Source: an uncultured Clostridia bacterium (GTDB lineage Bacteria > Bacillota > Clostridia > Saccharofermentanales > Saccharofermentanaceae). Taken from it: DNA of 64,000 bases. Under the pieces are notes generated by a model. The model was not told the origin of the DNA and made no database searches. It saw nothing but the letters and a program-made list of their open reading frames with translations. The stretch is from positions 23,475 to 87,474 of the forward strand of contig CAMNGC010000008.1 of the NCBI GenBank assembly GCA_946537885.1. The letters run 5' to 3'. Position numbers and translations under genes: made by a program. This document shows, piece by piece, positions 14,917 through 24,523 of this stretch; the first letter of the stretch is position 1, and the number at the start of each line of letters is the position of its first letter.

Positions 14917-17886
14917 TCAGCCGAACTTGACCTCGACCTTGTGAACCGCGCCGTCACTGAATACGGGAACAGCCGTGCCGTCGATCTTATTACCGTCAAC
15001 GGTTAAAGCTACACCCTCCTTGGCGCGGCAGAAGCCCTCGGGCTTGCTGATATGAATGTCATATACTGCTACACCGCTGTTGACCTTAACATTAAGATCA
15101 GTCTCGCGCGCTCTGAGCAAAGGCTCGCAGATCAATGCGTCTGCCGTAAACTCAACACCGAAGCAGGAGAACAGGCAGAGCAAGAGCCATGTGGATGTAC
15201 CGGAAAGCGTCGGTCCGATGTTCTCGCCTGAATCGCTGTTATTGTACTGAGTACACCATCTGGGGTTACCGCAAACAGTGAAAGGAGACTTCAAAGTACG
15301 ATAAGGCAGGATCATGTCGATTACCCAGTAAGCCGTATCGGCAAGTCTCTCGGCGAGAGCCTTGTCCTCTACCTGCTTGGCAGCCTTGAGCATAGCTGCA
15401 GCAGCCATCATATTGGCATGCTTAAATACACCGCCATTCTCACGATCGCCGGGATAGTAAAGGGCTACATCGATCTTGGGAGCGATCTTGGAATAATCTA
15501 CAGTGGAGCAAAGTCTGAAACCATAAGGTGACTTCAGGTACTTGTCCATTGAATCGAGCATTGTCTCGATCTGCTTCTCATCAGCGCAATCAGAGAGAAC
15601 GGACCAAGAGAAAGCATTCAGGAAGTATGAACCGGGCGCATCCTCCAGCTGGAGATTATCACCTGCAGCGCCAAGATACTCGAGCTCAGGCTTATTGCTT
15701 CTGTTGAAGAGTACACGTGCGAAGAAATCATTCTTCCATGCGGATTTCCTAAGATCATCCTTAACCTTATCAGATAACTGTCCGAGCTCGCTTGCATAAG
15801 CATCGTCACCGGCCTGTTCGAACATGCCCTTGGCAGCGTCGATAGCAACCTTCAGCAGGAAGCCGTTCATAACAGACTCGGAATATTCAGACTCATAGGG
15901 AACTTCACCGAAGGCCTTACCCTTCGCAGCAAGCTGCTCCTTATACTGTTCGATCTTAACGGCGCCGCCGACGCAGTCAGGATCTACTCTCAGGCAGTCA
16001 TTCCAGTCAGCTCTGTCAATAAGCGGGATGCCATGCTTACCAACGGAGATCTTGGCAGAGTATGTGATGATCGCCTTGATAGTATCAAGAATGGAGCGCT
16101 TCATAGGCTCCTGTCCCTCTGCGCGTGCGACAGGCAGCTCCTCCTTGAGGAATGCAAAGTCACCCGTAAGGCTTACATAGCGGTCGAGAGCCTGCAACAA
16201 CCAGAGCGCATCATCAGACCACCAGCCGGGCTCCTTGCCCTTCCAATAGAAGTTGTGGTTTGCATAACCGTCTTCGAAAACATTGCTCGTCCATTCACGC
16301 AGGAGCTTCTTAACGAACTCAGTCTGCCCCATGCCGGCGAAATAATACATAGAAGCAAAGATATCCTGGATCTCACGGAATCCGATCTCTCTATAGCCCT
16401 TCTGTGTCCAGTCAAGCGATCTTGAAACAAAAGTCTGATAGAAAACCTGGAAAGGCAGGTTGTTATTAACATATGCCTCGAAATTCTTATCGCTGTGCTC
16501 GATCTTTAAGTACTTGGCATAATCCTTAGTGAAATCAATTACCTTCTTAAGTTCTGCCGGCAGAGCCTCTTTATCAGAGAACTTCTTGATAAGAGCCTCC
16601 AACTCCTGCTTCATCGTAACCTCATCCTCGAAGGCCCTATTGACTGCATCGGAACTCAAACAGGTGAAGTCATCTGCTCTTACGCTGCCGCCGGCCTTAA
16701 CCGTGAAGGGCGTAGCCAGAGCAAAGAAACCGGGACCTTTTCGAGAAGGCTTGTCAGACAGATAGGTGATGAACTCAGGCTTCTCAAGAGAACCGGAACC
16801 GACAAAATCACTATATCTGGCACAATATTCCTGAGGGAACTTAACGCCGTCATCCGTATGAACGAGGAGCGTATTATATCTGATATTACCCTTTGTCCAC
16901 TTGGGGTTCGGGTTAAAACTAATAGCCTTGATCTCATTATTATCATCGAAAAATACTTCCGACTGAGCAACAACCGTGGAAAAGATAACATCCTCCCTCA
17001 GAGCGTGCACCTCAGATGTACCGAACATGCCGGTATATACGATCCTCAGATCACGATCAGCAGAACCGCAGTTCTCGATCTCGATCATCTGAGCCTCAGT
17101 TGCCAGGGGAAGCCCCTCAGACTGCGGAAGGATAAAGATGGTTCTCTTGATCTTCAGCCCGTCATCCAGCTCGTACTCGATGACAGTCCTGTTCTGAGAA
17201 TGAGTTGTCTGAATCTTCTTAAGATTATCTGCAACTGCTCTGCCGGACCAGAAGATCTCCTTGCCCGCTTCTGTCAGATAGAACTGACGGTTAGCCGGGA
17301 AGCCGTTCTCCTCAGGCAGATAATCCCACTTAGTAGCAAGAACCTGTGTATCGGCATGTGCTCTGAAGCAACCGCCGCCAAGTCTGTCAACGGCACTCTT
17401 AGGCGTGCTCTGAAGAGGTCTGTCAAAGCCGATCCTGTTACCCAGAAGCATGTTTGTATAGTAGTGAGGTCCGGGAGAAGGCGTAGCGGGATCAGCGATC
17501 AGTTCACCTGTCTCATTGAGCTTACCGCCCCAACTTTCTGCATTCCTGATCTGCTCAGCTACAACTGCGGCAGCTTCACTATCTTCAATTGTCTCGACAA
17601 CGCCGCCCTTCCACGAAAGGATCTTAACTTCTCCGTCCTTTACATCAAAGAGGATACTCTTGCCTTGGGTAAAAACATCCCTTAACAGCTTATCGAGTTC
17701 CGGAAGCTGCAAGAGCACCGAGACAAAAGGCGACTCGAACTTAAGTCCGGATACACCGGCAACAACTGCCTCACCCGCAGTTCTGATATATTGTGCGCTG
17801 ACCGCGCCTGTTGTCGTAAATCTTTCCTCAATAAGAGACTGTGCTGTTACCGCCTGTTCTCTTGCCTTCTCGCCTCTGTAGCTCAT
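14917..17886 (-). CDS. Cellodextrin phosphorylase (GH94)
   Basis: The 989-residue product matches the size and order of clostridial cellodextrin phosphorylase, which splits cellodextrins of three or more units with phosphate to give glucose-1-phosphate. Visible family segments include PGPHYYTNMLLGNRIGFDR, GGCFRAHADTQVLATKWD, ENGFPANRQFYL, GREIGFREIQDIFASMYY-like sequence near 497-515, and the catalytic loop DRADWNDC with the general acid at 625-630. It is cytoplasmic, without a signal. Only 100 residues at the N terminus are poorly conserved. A TATAAT box with an extended TG lies upstream. It lies close to cellobiose phosphorylase and an ABC importer, which supports the substrate call over chitobiose phosphorylase. 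Confidence 0.88.
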   Translation of the reverse strand: MSYRGEKAREQAVTAQSLIEERFTTTGAVSAQYIRTAGEAVVAGVSGLKFESPFVSVLLQLPELDKLLRDVFTQGKSILFDVKDGEVKILSWKGGVVETIEDSEAAAVVAEQIRNAESWGGKLNETGELIADPATPSPGPHYYTNMLLGNRIGFDRPLQSTPKSAVDRLGGGCFRAHADTQVLATKWDYLPEENGFPANRQFYLTEAGKEIFWSGRAVADNLKKIQTTHSQNRTVIEYELDDGLKIKRTIFILPQSEGLPLATEAQMIEIENCGSADRDLRIVYTGMFGTSEVHALREDVIFSTVVAQSEVFFDDNNEIKAISFNPNPKWTKGNIRYNTLLVHTDDGVKFPQEYCARYSDFVGSGSLEKPEFITYLSDKPSRKGPGFFALATPFTVKAGGSVRADDFTCLSSDAVNRAFEDEVTMKQELEALIKKFSDKEALPAELKKVIDFTKDYAKYLKIEHSDKNFEAYVNNNLPFQVFYQTFVSRSLDWTQKGYREIGFREIQDIFASMYYFAGMGQTEFVKKLLREWTSNVFEDGYANHNFYWKGKEPGWWSDDALWLLQALDRYVSLTGDFAFLKEELPVARAEGQEPMKRSILDTIKAIITYSAKISVGKHGIPLIDRADWNDCLRVDPDCVGGAVKIEQYKEQLAAKGKAFGEVPYESEYSESVMNGFLLKVAIDAAKGMFEQAGDDAYASELGQLSDKVKDDLRKSAWKNDFFARVLFNRSNKPELEYLGAAGDNLQLEDAPGSYFLNAFSWSVLSDCADEKQIETMLDSMDKYLKSPYGFRLCSTVDYSKIAPKIDVALYYPGDRENGGVFKHANMMAAAAMLKAAKQVEDKALAERLADTAYWVIDMILPYRTLKSPFTVCGNPRWCTQYNNSDSGENIGPTLSGTSTWLLLCLFSCFGVEFTADALICEPLLRARETDLNVKVNSGVAVYDIHISKPEGFCRAKEGVALTVDGNKIDGTAVPVFSDGAVHKVEVKFG

Positions 17887-17917
17887 GTGATTTCCTCCCG
17901 TTTGCGATAGTTATTAG

Positions 17918-17926
17918 ATTATATCA
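17918..17926 (-). promoter_or_regulatory. Extended -10 promoter of cellodextrin phosphorylase
   Basis: The minus strand reads TGATATAAT, a consensus -10 box (17918-17923) with the TG extension. No clear -35 box is seen 16-18 bases upstream. It lies about 30 bases before the start codon and GGGAGG ribosome binding site. Confidence 0.5.
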
Positions 17927-17989
17927 ACAAGCATTTCTTATAAAAAGCTCGGTACTATCCTATAATTGTTTTTTCCGCTGATGATCAGA

Positions 17990-18202
17990 TCAGTCCCTGT
18001 CCCGGTCTGTTCCTTTCCATGGCCTGACGCCGCCTCTCCTGTCGCATTTCTTATTGTCTCTTATCCTGAGTGCGATCGAGATGGCAATAAAAACTATGGC
18101 TATGATCAGGATGATAATGCCGATATGACTGTTATTACTCTTCTCTTCTCCGGCAGCCGGTAAAATCACATTAGTCAAAAACTTATAACCGGATAATTCC
18201 AT
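17990..18202 (-). CDS. Small single-pass membrane protein, 70 residues
   Basis: The protein has one strong membrane helix (IGIIILIIAIVFIAISIAL, about residues 27-45) followed by a basic, Arg/Asp-rich tail ending in GTDRDRD. GAGGGGAG about eight bases before the ATG at 18202 supports translation. It sits between the two phosphorylase genes on the same strand, after a terminator, so it should have its own promoter. I do not recognise a family. The basic tail after the helix suggests it stays on the cytoplasmic side. Confidence 0.6.
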   Translation of the reverse strand: MELSGYKFLTNVILPAAGEEKSNNSHIGIIILIIAIVFIAISIALRIRDNKKCDRRGGVRPWKGTDRDRD

Positions 18203-18293
18203 ATAACCGACTCCCCTCGATTAAAATACCCTATTATTTTACATTGAAATGATCGAAAAAAGAATAGCAAAAAGGGGCCGATATAACATACAA

Positions 18294-18330
18294 AAGAAGG
18301 AGTCATCCCATATCGGGATAACTCCTTCTT
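18294..18330 (-). terminator. Terminator behind cellobiose phosphorylase
   Basis: AAGAAGGAGT pairs with ACTCCTTCTT, with an inner CCC/GGG pair around ATATC. On the minus strand TTTTG follows. It lies 24 bases beyond the cellobiose phosphorylase stop. Confidence 0.75.
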
Positions 18331-18354
18331 CGTAAATATCCGCTTTAAGCTTTA

Positions 18355-20838
18355 TCAGCCGAGAACAACCTCTACGGCATGAGTCTTGCCGTCGCCTGCA
18401 ACAGGGATGATGCAACCGTCTACAGCCTTACCGTCAACTGTAAGAGACTTAACGCCCTTGCATACATGATCGGGATTCTTGACTGTGATCTCATATGTAT
18501 CACCTCTGTACTGACGGGAAGCCTTGAAGCCGTCCCAAGCAGCAGGGATAGAAGGATCGATCTTCAGGCCGTCGAAATCAGCCATGATACCCAGAATGTA
18601 CTGGGAGATAGCTACCATGTTCCAAGCGGCTGTACCTGTGAGCCAGGAGTTCTTGCCCTGACCGAAGTGATCACCCTTCATTCCGATATCAGCGCCGGCA
18701 TCCTTACCACCGATCATCTGGCCGTATACATAAGGCTCTGTCTTGTGGATATCGGATGTCTCCTCTGTGAAGGCAGGAGCGATCTCGGAATAGTACTTAA
18801 ATGCCTGATCACCCTTTCCTGCATATGCTGCAGCACAGATGATCCATGCATTGTTATGTGTGAAGATACCTGCGTTCTCCTTATATCCGCCCGGATATGT
18901 GGAGATCTCACCGTACTGGATATAGTACTTTGTGAAAGCGGGATTGTTCAGAACAAGACCGAACTCTGTATTGAGTCTCTCATCGATTGCATCAAGAGTC
19001 TTGATATCGCAACCCTGATCCTTACCGATCTCGGACATGATAGCGAAGCCCTGGGGCTCGATGAAGATCTGGCCTTCCTCGCACTCCTTAGAGCCCATCT
19101 TCTCGCCGTTGGCATCATAAGCTCTGAGGAACCAGTTGCCGTCCCAAGCAGACTCCATAACATTCTTCTTCATCTTATCGATCTCTGCCTGAGCTGCTGC
19201 AGCCTCCTCTGTCTTACCGAGATGCTTGAGGATAGCAACATAGTTAGGACCTGCATATGTAAAGAGTGTAGCAACCATTACAGACTCTGCAACCTTGGAG
19301 TAGCCGCCCTCAGCAGCAAACTTGGGGTTGGTATATGTCTGGAAGGATTCACCGGGCGTGTCGGAGAAGCAGGACAGGTTGATACAGTCATTCCAGTCAG
19401 CTCTCATTGCCAGAGGCAGTCCGTGAGGTCCGAGGTTGTTTACGATGTGATAGAAGGAAACCTTCAGGTGGTCGAGCATGGGCTGAGCAACGGACATATC
19501 GTTGTCATAAGGAACCATCTCGTCAAGGATACCCCAGTCACCTGTCTCCTTGATATATGCGGAGACAGAAAGGATGAGCCAGAGCGGATCGTCGGAGAAA
19601 TCGCCGCCGATATCTGCGTTACCCTTCTTTGTGAGAGGCTGATACTGGTGATAGCATCCGCCATCCTGGAACTGAGTAGAAGCGATATCGATGATCCTCT
19701 CTCTTGCTCTCTCGGGGATCTGATGAACAAATCCGAGAACGTCCTGGTTGGAATCTCTGAAGCCCATACCACGGCCGATACCGGACTCGAAGTAGGAAGC
19801 AGAACGTGAAAGATTAAAAGTAACCATGCACTGATACTGGTTCCAGATATTAACCATACGGTTAACCTTATCGTCAGGTGTATCAACATTGAGGATGCCG
19901 AGGAGCTTATCCCATGTAGCCTTGAGTTCTTCAAGACCGGCAGCAACCTTCTCAGGCGTATTATACTGCTCAATCATGGCATTGGCCTTAACCTTGTTGA
20001 TGGTCTTACCGTCTGCCTCGAACTTCTGATCAACAGGCATCTCTACATATCCGAGGATATAAACAAGAGTCTTTGTCTCGCCTGCAGCCAGTGTGATCTC
20101 CTTGTAGTGAGAAGCAATAGGGGACCAACCGTCTGCAAAAGAGTTGTTAGCCTTACCTGCTTCTACAGCCTGAGGATTATTAAAACCATTATAAAGACCG
20201 ATGAAGGCATCGCGATCTGTATCATAACCGTCAATTGAATCATTTACTGTATAGAAAGCGAAATGATCACGGCGATCTCTGTACTCAGTCTTGTGATAGA
20301 TGGTAGAGCCTACAACCTCTACACGACCTGTAGAGAAATTTCTCTGGAAGTTTGTGCAGTCATCCTGAGCATCCCACAAGCACCACTCAGCAAAGGAGAA
20401 GAGCTTGAATGTCTTTGTCTCAGAGCTCTCATTGGAAAGAACTACCTGCTGAACCTCTCCGTCATAGTTCTGAGGAACAAAGAATGTAACCTCTGCCTTC
20501 AGACCGTTCTTCTTACCTGTGATGATGGTATAACCCATACCGTGACGGCACTCGTACTCGTCGAGTTCTGTCTTAACAGGTGACCAACCAGGATTCCAGA
20601 TAGTGCCGTTATCATTGATGTAGAAATAACGGCCGCCCATGTCGATCGGGACATTGTTGTAGCGATAGCGGGTAATTCTGCGAAGTCTTGCATCCTTATA
20701 GAAGCTGTAACCTCCGGCTGTGTTGGAAATCAGTGAGAAAAATCCCTGAGTTCCCAAGTAGTTGATCCAGGGATACGGGGTCCTGGGCGAAGAAATAACA
20801 TATTCCTTCTTGACGTCATCGAAATGACCAAACTTCAT
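18355..20838 (-). CDS. Cellobiose phosphorylase (GH94)
   Basis: The 827-residue enzyme splits cellobiose with phosphate into glucose-1-phosphate and glucose in the cytoplasm, saving one ATP per disaccharide. Characteristic segments are [21 protein letters not shown] (20-40), [40 protein letters not shown] (351-370), [18 protein letters not shown], the catalytic loop RADWNDC (479-485), and TGTAAWN near the C terminus. Length and motifs fit CBP rather than the longer cellodextrin phosphorylase encoded nearby. GGAGG upstream of ATG 20838 marks the start. It lies downstream of the ABC importer but behind a terminator, so it is probably transcribed separately. Confidence 0.94.
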   Translation of the reverse strand: MKFGHFDDVKKEYVISSPRTPYPWINYLGTQGFFSLISNTAGGYSFYKDARLRRITRYRYNNVPIDMGGRYFYINDNGTIWNPGWSPVKTELDEYECRHGMGYTIITGKKNGLKAEVTFFVPQNYDGEVQQVVLSNESSETKTFKLFSFAEWCLWDAQDDCTNFQRNFSTGRVEVVGSTIYHKTEYRDRRDHFAFYTVNDSIDGYDTDRDAFIGLYNGFNNPQAVEAGKANNSFADGWSPIASHYKEITLAAGETKTLVYILGYVEMPVDQKFEADGKTINKVKANAMIEQYNTPEKVAAGLEELKATWDKLLGILNVDTPDDKVNRMVNIWNQYQCMVTFNLSRSASYFESGIGRGMGFRDSNQDVLGFVHQIPERARERIIDIASTQFQDGGCYHQYQPLTKKGNADIGGDFSDDPLWLILSVSAYIKETGDWGILDEMVPYDNDMSVAQPMLDHLKVSFYHIVNNLGPHGLPLAMRADWNDCINLSCFSDTPGESFQTYTNPKFAAEGGYSKVAESVMVATLFTYAGPNYVAILKHLGKTEEAAAAQAEIDKMKKNVMESAWDGNWFLRAYDANGEKMGSKECEEGQIFIEPQGFAIMSEIGKDQGCDIKTLDAIDERLNTEFGLVLNNPAFTKYYIQYGEISTYPGGYKENAGIFTHNNAWIICAAAYAGKGDQAFKYYSEIAPAFTEETSDIHKTEPYVYGQMIGGKDAGADIGMKGDHFGQGKNSWLTGTAAWNMVAISQYILGIMADFDGLKIDPSIPAAWDGFKASRQYRGDTYEITVKNPDHVCKGVKSLTVDGKAVDGCIIPVAGDGKTHAVEVVLG

Positions 20839-20882
20839 AATCGTTGCCTCCGTCGTCGAAATTCTTCATAAAAAGTGTTTAT

Positions 20883-20911
20883 ATTTTACACTATTTATAA
20901 GTAAAGTTGAA
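20883..20911 (-). promoter_or_regulatory. Candidate promoter of cellobiose phosphorylase
   Basis: TTCAAC (20906-20911) and TAAAAT (20883-20888) are 17 bases apart on the minus strand. The -35 box is poor, but the position directly behind a terminator makes a promoter here necessary. Leader about 40 bases. Confidence 0.4.
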
Positions 20912-20945
20912 TAAAGCAGATCTATTTTCTGAGGTTTTTCGATAT

Positions 20946-20976
20946 AAAAACAGCGCCCTTCCGGGGAAGGACGCTG
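20946..20976 (-). terminator. Terminator of the cellodextrin ABC operon
   Basis: CAGCG-CCCTTCC pairs with GGAAGG-ACGCTG with one G:U position (20951-20976). On the minus strand TTTTT follows. It closes the operon 45 bases beyond the MalG-type permease stop. Confidence 0.82.
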
Positions 20977-21020
20977 TCGTGCTTTTAACTTGTAGGATCA
21001 AACCTTCAAAGTTCGGATCA

Positions 21021-21896
21021 TTACTCCTTAACACCACCGGCAGCAACACCCTGAATGATGTACTTCTGCAAGAAGGCGTAAACGATGATAACAGGAACAA
21101 CTGATGCGGAAAGACCCATGTAGATCATACCGTAATCCTGGTAACGGTCACCATAGAGCTGGGAAACCATCAACGGGAGTGTCTTGTTCTCTGTTCTGTT
21201 CAAGAGGATCGAAGGAGCGAAGAAGTTGTTCCAAGATCCCAAGAAGGAGAAGATACCCTGTGTAGCAAGCGACGGAACCATGATAGGCAAGCAGATTCTA
21301 TTGAATGTGTAGAACTCGCCGGCACCGTCGATTCTCGAAGCCTCGATGATCTCCGTTGAGAGGGAAGTCTCGAGATACTGCTTGATGAAGAACACGGTAG
21401 AAGGAGCAGCGATAGCCGGCAGAATAAGCGGCCACTTTGTTCCAAGCAAGCCCATGGAAATCATCAATCTGTAGAAACCTGTGATATTAACTGCGGTAGG
21501 AACCATCATAACTCCGACGATGATCGTGAATACCAGCTTGCGGCCCTTGAAGTTATAAACCGACAGACCATAAGCGGTAAGAGCGGAGAAATATACAGTT
21601 AAGATCGTGGACGATACTGAAATGATCAGGGAGTTCTTAAAACCGATAGCAAAGCTGAAGGTAGATCTCTCCTTGAGGTTATTCCAGTTGTCGACCAGCT
21701 GGTGCATATTCTTGAAGTTAGGCCACAACTTGATGGAGCTCTGGATATTGAAGGAGTCCCATGTTGCGTTCATGAACATGAACCAGAAAGGGATGATCGC
21801 TAAGATAGCGAAGAAAATAACTACGATGTAGACCAAAGCACTGTAAGCTGCAATGGAGCCGGACTTACTGCGCAACTTTACTTCATTGTTACTCAT
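21021..21896 (-). CDS. Carbohydrate ABC transporter permease, MalG type
   Basis: The 291-residue protein has six membrane helices. It carries the ABC permease EAA motif (EIIEASRIDGAGEFYTFNRICLPIMVPSLATQG), which binds the transporter ATPase, and the MalG-like end YIIQGVAAGGVKE. It should pair with the MalF-type permease upstream, whose stop overlaps this start as ATGA. The context (binding lipoprotein, cellobiose and cellodextrin phosphorylases) points to cello-oligosaccharides. No ATPase is encoded next to it; Firmicutes sugar importers of this class often share one MsmX-type ATPase encoded elsewhere. Confidence 0.9.
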   Translation of the reverse strand: MSNNEVKLRSKSGSIAAYSALVYIVVIFFAILAIIPFWFMFMNATWDSFNIQSSIKLWPNFKNMHQLVDNWNNLKERSTFSFAIGFKNSLIISVSSTILTVYFSALTAYGLSVYNFKGRKLVFTIIVGVMMVPTAVNITGFYRLMISMGLLGTKWPLILPAIAAPSTVFFIKQYLETSLSTEIIEASRIDGAGEFYTFNRICLPIMVPSLATQGIFSFLGSWNNFFAPSILLNRTENKTLPLMVSQLYGDRYQDYGMIYMGLSASVVPVIIVYAFLQKYIIQGVAAGGVKE

Positions 21897-24412
21897 TTTG
21901 CAGCACCTGCCTTTCTTGCGAGCTTCTTAGCTTTTGCAGCCTTGGCTGCGTCCTTATCTCTCATGATCCAGAAGATGAAGACAGAGAGAATTGTAGTTAC
22001 GAAGAACAGGAGTACGGATGTCGCCGAAGCGATACCAACCTGTTTTACCGCCGCCTTACCGAACGCCATGTTATTTACATACATGAGAACGGTCTGCGTA
22101 GACTTAATATATGTACCGTTGAAATTGATCAGAGCCGGATTCATGTTCAGGTTCTGAGGAATATCGTACATCTGCAAACCACCGATCATGGAAGTAACCA
22201 TGGTGTAGAGCAGGATAGGTCTCAGCAACGGCATTGTGATCTTTGTGTATGTCTGGAAGGAGTTAGCACCATCGATCTGAGCGGACTCATAGAGAGACTC
22301 ATTGATGGAAGTAATACCTGCGATCAATACGATCATGGTATTGCCGTACCACATCCAGAAGTTGATGAAGCAGACGATAAGTCTTGTCGGCCATGCTTTC
22401 TGGAAGAAGTTGTATCCATCACCGTGGAAGATCTTGATCAAGACATACTGTGCAGCAGGAAGAGCTGCTTCATTCTCGGAATACGAGAAGATTCTTCTGA
22501 AGAAGATAGCTACTGTAACAGCCGTGATAACGTTAGGCAGATACATGAGAGCCTTCATAAGGTTCAAGCCCTTGAGGTGAAGCTTAGTATCTGTAAACCA
22601 AGCGGACAGTAACAGAGCCAAGAGGATCTGAGGAACAAAGCCTACGATCCACATTTCTGCTGTTGTAACGAATGCACCGAAGACAGTATTTCTTCTGGAA
22701 GTAGATGTGAAGATCTCAGAGAAATTGTCAAGACCTACGCAAAGGTATTCCTTGGATGCGTCAACCTTCGAGAAAAGTGTCGGAGGATTGTCGATCTTGT
22801 CTTCTGCCATACGTGTATAGATTACGGATTCCTGCCACTTATTGTAAGCCTGGAGCTCATCATCTGTGCCCTTTGCAGCCTCGTAAGCGGCCTCTGACTC
22901 CTCGATAGGAGTGATCTCATTGTCGATCTTGTACTGGTTGACAAGCTTAACGTTCTCCATATAAGTATCGTTAACCTGGTCATAGAAATCCATTGTGAAG
23001 ATGTCGGCCAATGTCTTGTCACTGCCTGCAGGAGATACTTCTGACTTGAAGTCATTATACTTGCTGATGCTGAAGTCACCACTAAATGTGATGTACTTAT
23101 CAACATTAACTGCGCCGTCAGCGCATGTAGCAAAGCTTGCTACATTACCTCTGCCTGCTGTCTCCCAATATGCCTTGATATCGGAGATCTGCATTGCAAC
23201 CTTACGCTCGTCATCACTGATCTCGCGAGGGTTGTAGTTCTCAAGGGAATAAAGCAGGTTGGACTGCTCACCGTTGTCAGCAGGAACAAATGTGCTTCCG
23301 TCATAGATATAGCTTACAACACTGATAATACCTGCATCCTGCAATGTCTGGATATCCTCATAAAGTGTTGTATCTGCTCCGGAAGGAACTTCTTCCTCAC
23401 CGCTTCCATAAGCTTCGAGGGTAGAATATGAATCGAGATTGTTGATAGTATCGATCCAGTCACCGCCTGTCATGTAGGTTGTGAGGTCAGTCATAAAATC
23501 AACAGTGATCGCGGGAATAGCTGTAGCCGTCTCCTCACCGTCATCATTTGTTGTCATCACATAAGCGTTAGGAGCCTGCAGATGGCTGCAAATGAAATAG
23601 AATGTGGGATCGGATACTACGGACTGATCTTCAATAGCTCCATTGAAGTATGTCCAAAGAGAATTCTTACCTGTCAGGGATGCAAGATAGTTCATCCAAG
23701 CAGTCTGATTCTCGTCGAATTCATTTGCTTCGAGCTTATCGAGGAAAGCCTGATACTCTTCGCTGTTAACGATCGTGTCGGGTGTGATCTCGATTGCCTC
23801 TTCTTCCTCTTCGCTCTCGTTAGCGACAGGATTAGCAATTGCATCGATTGAAGTGTAGATAGCCGTTAAAGACTTCTGCATGTTTGTAACTTCAGAGTTA
23901 ACTGTTGTGTAATTCTTGTACCAAGCATCAAGTTCACTCTTAGCAGAATCCGTCAGATACTCCATTGTGTCATCGTCGTAGCACTGCTGGAGGAGATCCA
24001 ATGTCTCCTGGCTTACAAATTCATTAGGTCCAAACTTGATAATGTCCTTTACACCACTGTCGAGAGGGCTGTAAAGATCAGCGGCATCCTGAACAGCGAA
24101 AAAGTCACGGATAACGTTGTACTCTCTCTGTGCCATTCCGGTATTAGAATCAAAAGTTGTTCCGATTCTATTATCGTCGCCCATGTACTTGGTCAAATCA
24201 AGGTAGCGGTCATAATAGACCTCTTTATCGCCGAATCCCCAGAAACTTGCTGTCGTTGTCTTCATGTTAGCGGTACTGTACCAGAATGTGGTAAGCAACG
24301 GATACAAACTGAAGATGCAGTAAACAATTACGAAGGGAGCAATAAAGATATAACCGTACTTGGTATAGCTCATGCCCTTACGCTTCGGGCTGCGGTTAGT
24401 ACCTCTTGCCAT
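21893..24412 (-). CDS. Carbohydrate ABC permease, MalF type, with a very large insert
   Basis: The first helix (about residues 20-44) is followed by roughly 500 extra residues before the family motif VGLDNFSEIFTS (559-570), which normally comes soon after helix one. The remaining helices and the EAA loop ESLYESAQIDGANSFQTYTKI then follow, ending in an Ala/Lys tail. The insert is acidic, helical-looking and contains SEEEEEAIE. By topology it lies outside the membrane, like the much smaller P2 loop of E. coli MalF. The open frame extends to 24490, but GGAGAG eight bases before the ATG at 24412 sets the start. The product has 839 residues. It may help capture long cellodextrins or dock the binding protein. 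Confidence 0.88.
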   Translation of the reverse strand: MARGTNRSPKRKGMSYTKYGYIFIAPFVIVYCIFSLYPLLTTFWYSTANMKTTTASFWGFGDKEVYYDRYLDLTKYMGDDNRIGTTFDSNTGMAQREYNVIRDFFAVQDAADLYSPLDSGVKDIIKFGPNEFVSQETLDLLQQCYDDDTMEYLTDSAKSELDAWYKNYTTVNSEVTNMQKSLTAIYTSIDAIANPVANESEEEEEAIEITPDTIVNSEEYQAFLDKLEANEFDENQTAWMNYLASLTGKNSLWTYFNGAIEDQSVVSDPTFYFICSHLQAPNAYVMTTNDDGEETATAIPAITVDFMTDLTTYMTGGDWIDTINNLDSYSTLEAYGSGEEEVPSGADTTLYEDIQTLQDAGIISVVSYIYDGSTFVPADNGEQSNLLYSLENYNPREISDDERKVAMQISDIKAYWETAGRGNVASFATCADGAVNVDKYITFSGDFSISKYNDFKSEVSPAGSDKTLADIFTMDFYDQVNDTYMENVKLVNQYKIDNEITPIEESEAAYEAAKGTDDELQAYNKWQESVIYTRMAEDKIDNPPTLFSKVDASKEYLCVGLDNFSEIFTSTSRRNTVFGAFVTTAEMWIVGFVPQILLALLLSAWFTDTKLHLKGLNLMKALMYLPNVITAVTVAIFFRRIFSYSENEAALPAAQYVLIKIFHGDGYNFFQKAWPTRLIVCFINFWMWYGNTMIVLIAGITSINESLYESAQIDGANSFQTYTKITMPLLRPILLYTMVTSMIGGLQMYDIPQNLNMNPALINFNGTYIKSTQTVLMYVNNMAFGKAAVKQVGIASATSVLLFFVTTILSVFIFWIMRDKDAAKAAKAKKLARKAGAAK

Positions 24413-24460
24413 TTTTCTTACTCTCCAAATTAATTTTGCCCTAAATAATGGAAAAGAATA

Positions 24461-24489
24461 TGCGGGGCAGGGCATCGCCCCACCCCGCA
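24461..24489 (-). terminator. Intercistronic hairpin between binding protein and permeases
   Basis: TGCGGGG pairs with CCCCGCA, and an inner GGGC pairs with GCCC across ATC. On the minus strand TATTCTTTT follows. Placed 35 bases behind the binding-protein stop, it likely makes a partial terminator or 3' stabiliser, so that binding protein is made in excess of permease. Confidence 0.72.
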
Positions 24490-24523
24490 CAAATTACCTT
24501 AGTTACTTAATTCAGGTTATGAA

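Noticed and set aside
14917..17886. Chitobiose phosphorylase as alternative for the 989-residue GH94 protein
   Set aside because: Its length, N-terminal pattern and adjacency to cellobiose phosphorylase fit cellodextrin phosphorylase better.
18379..19809. Open frame of 476 codons on the plus strand inside cellobiose phosphorylase
   Set aside because: Antisense shadow; the GH94 frame on the minus strand has full motifs and a ribosome binding site.
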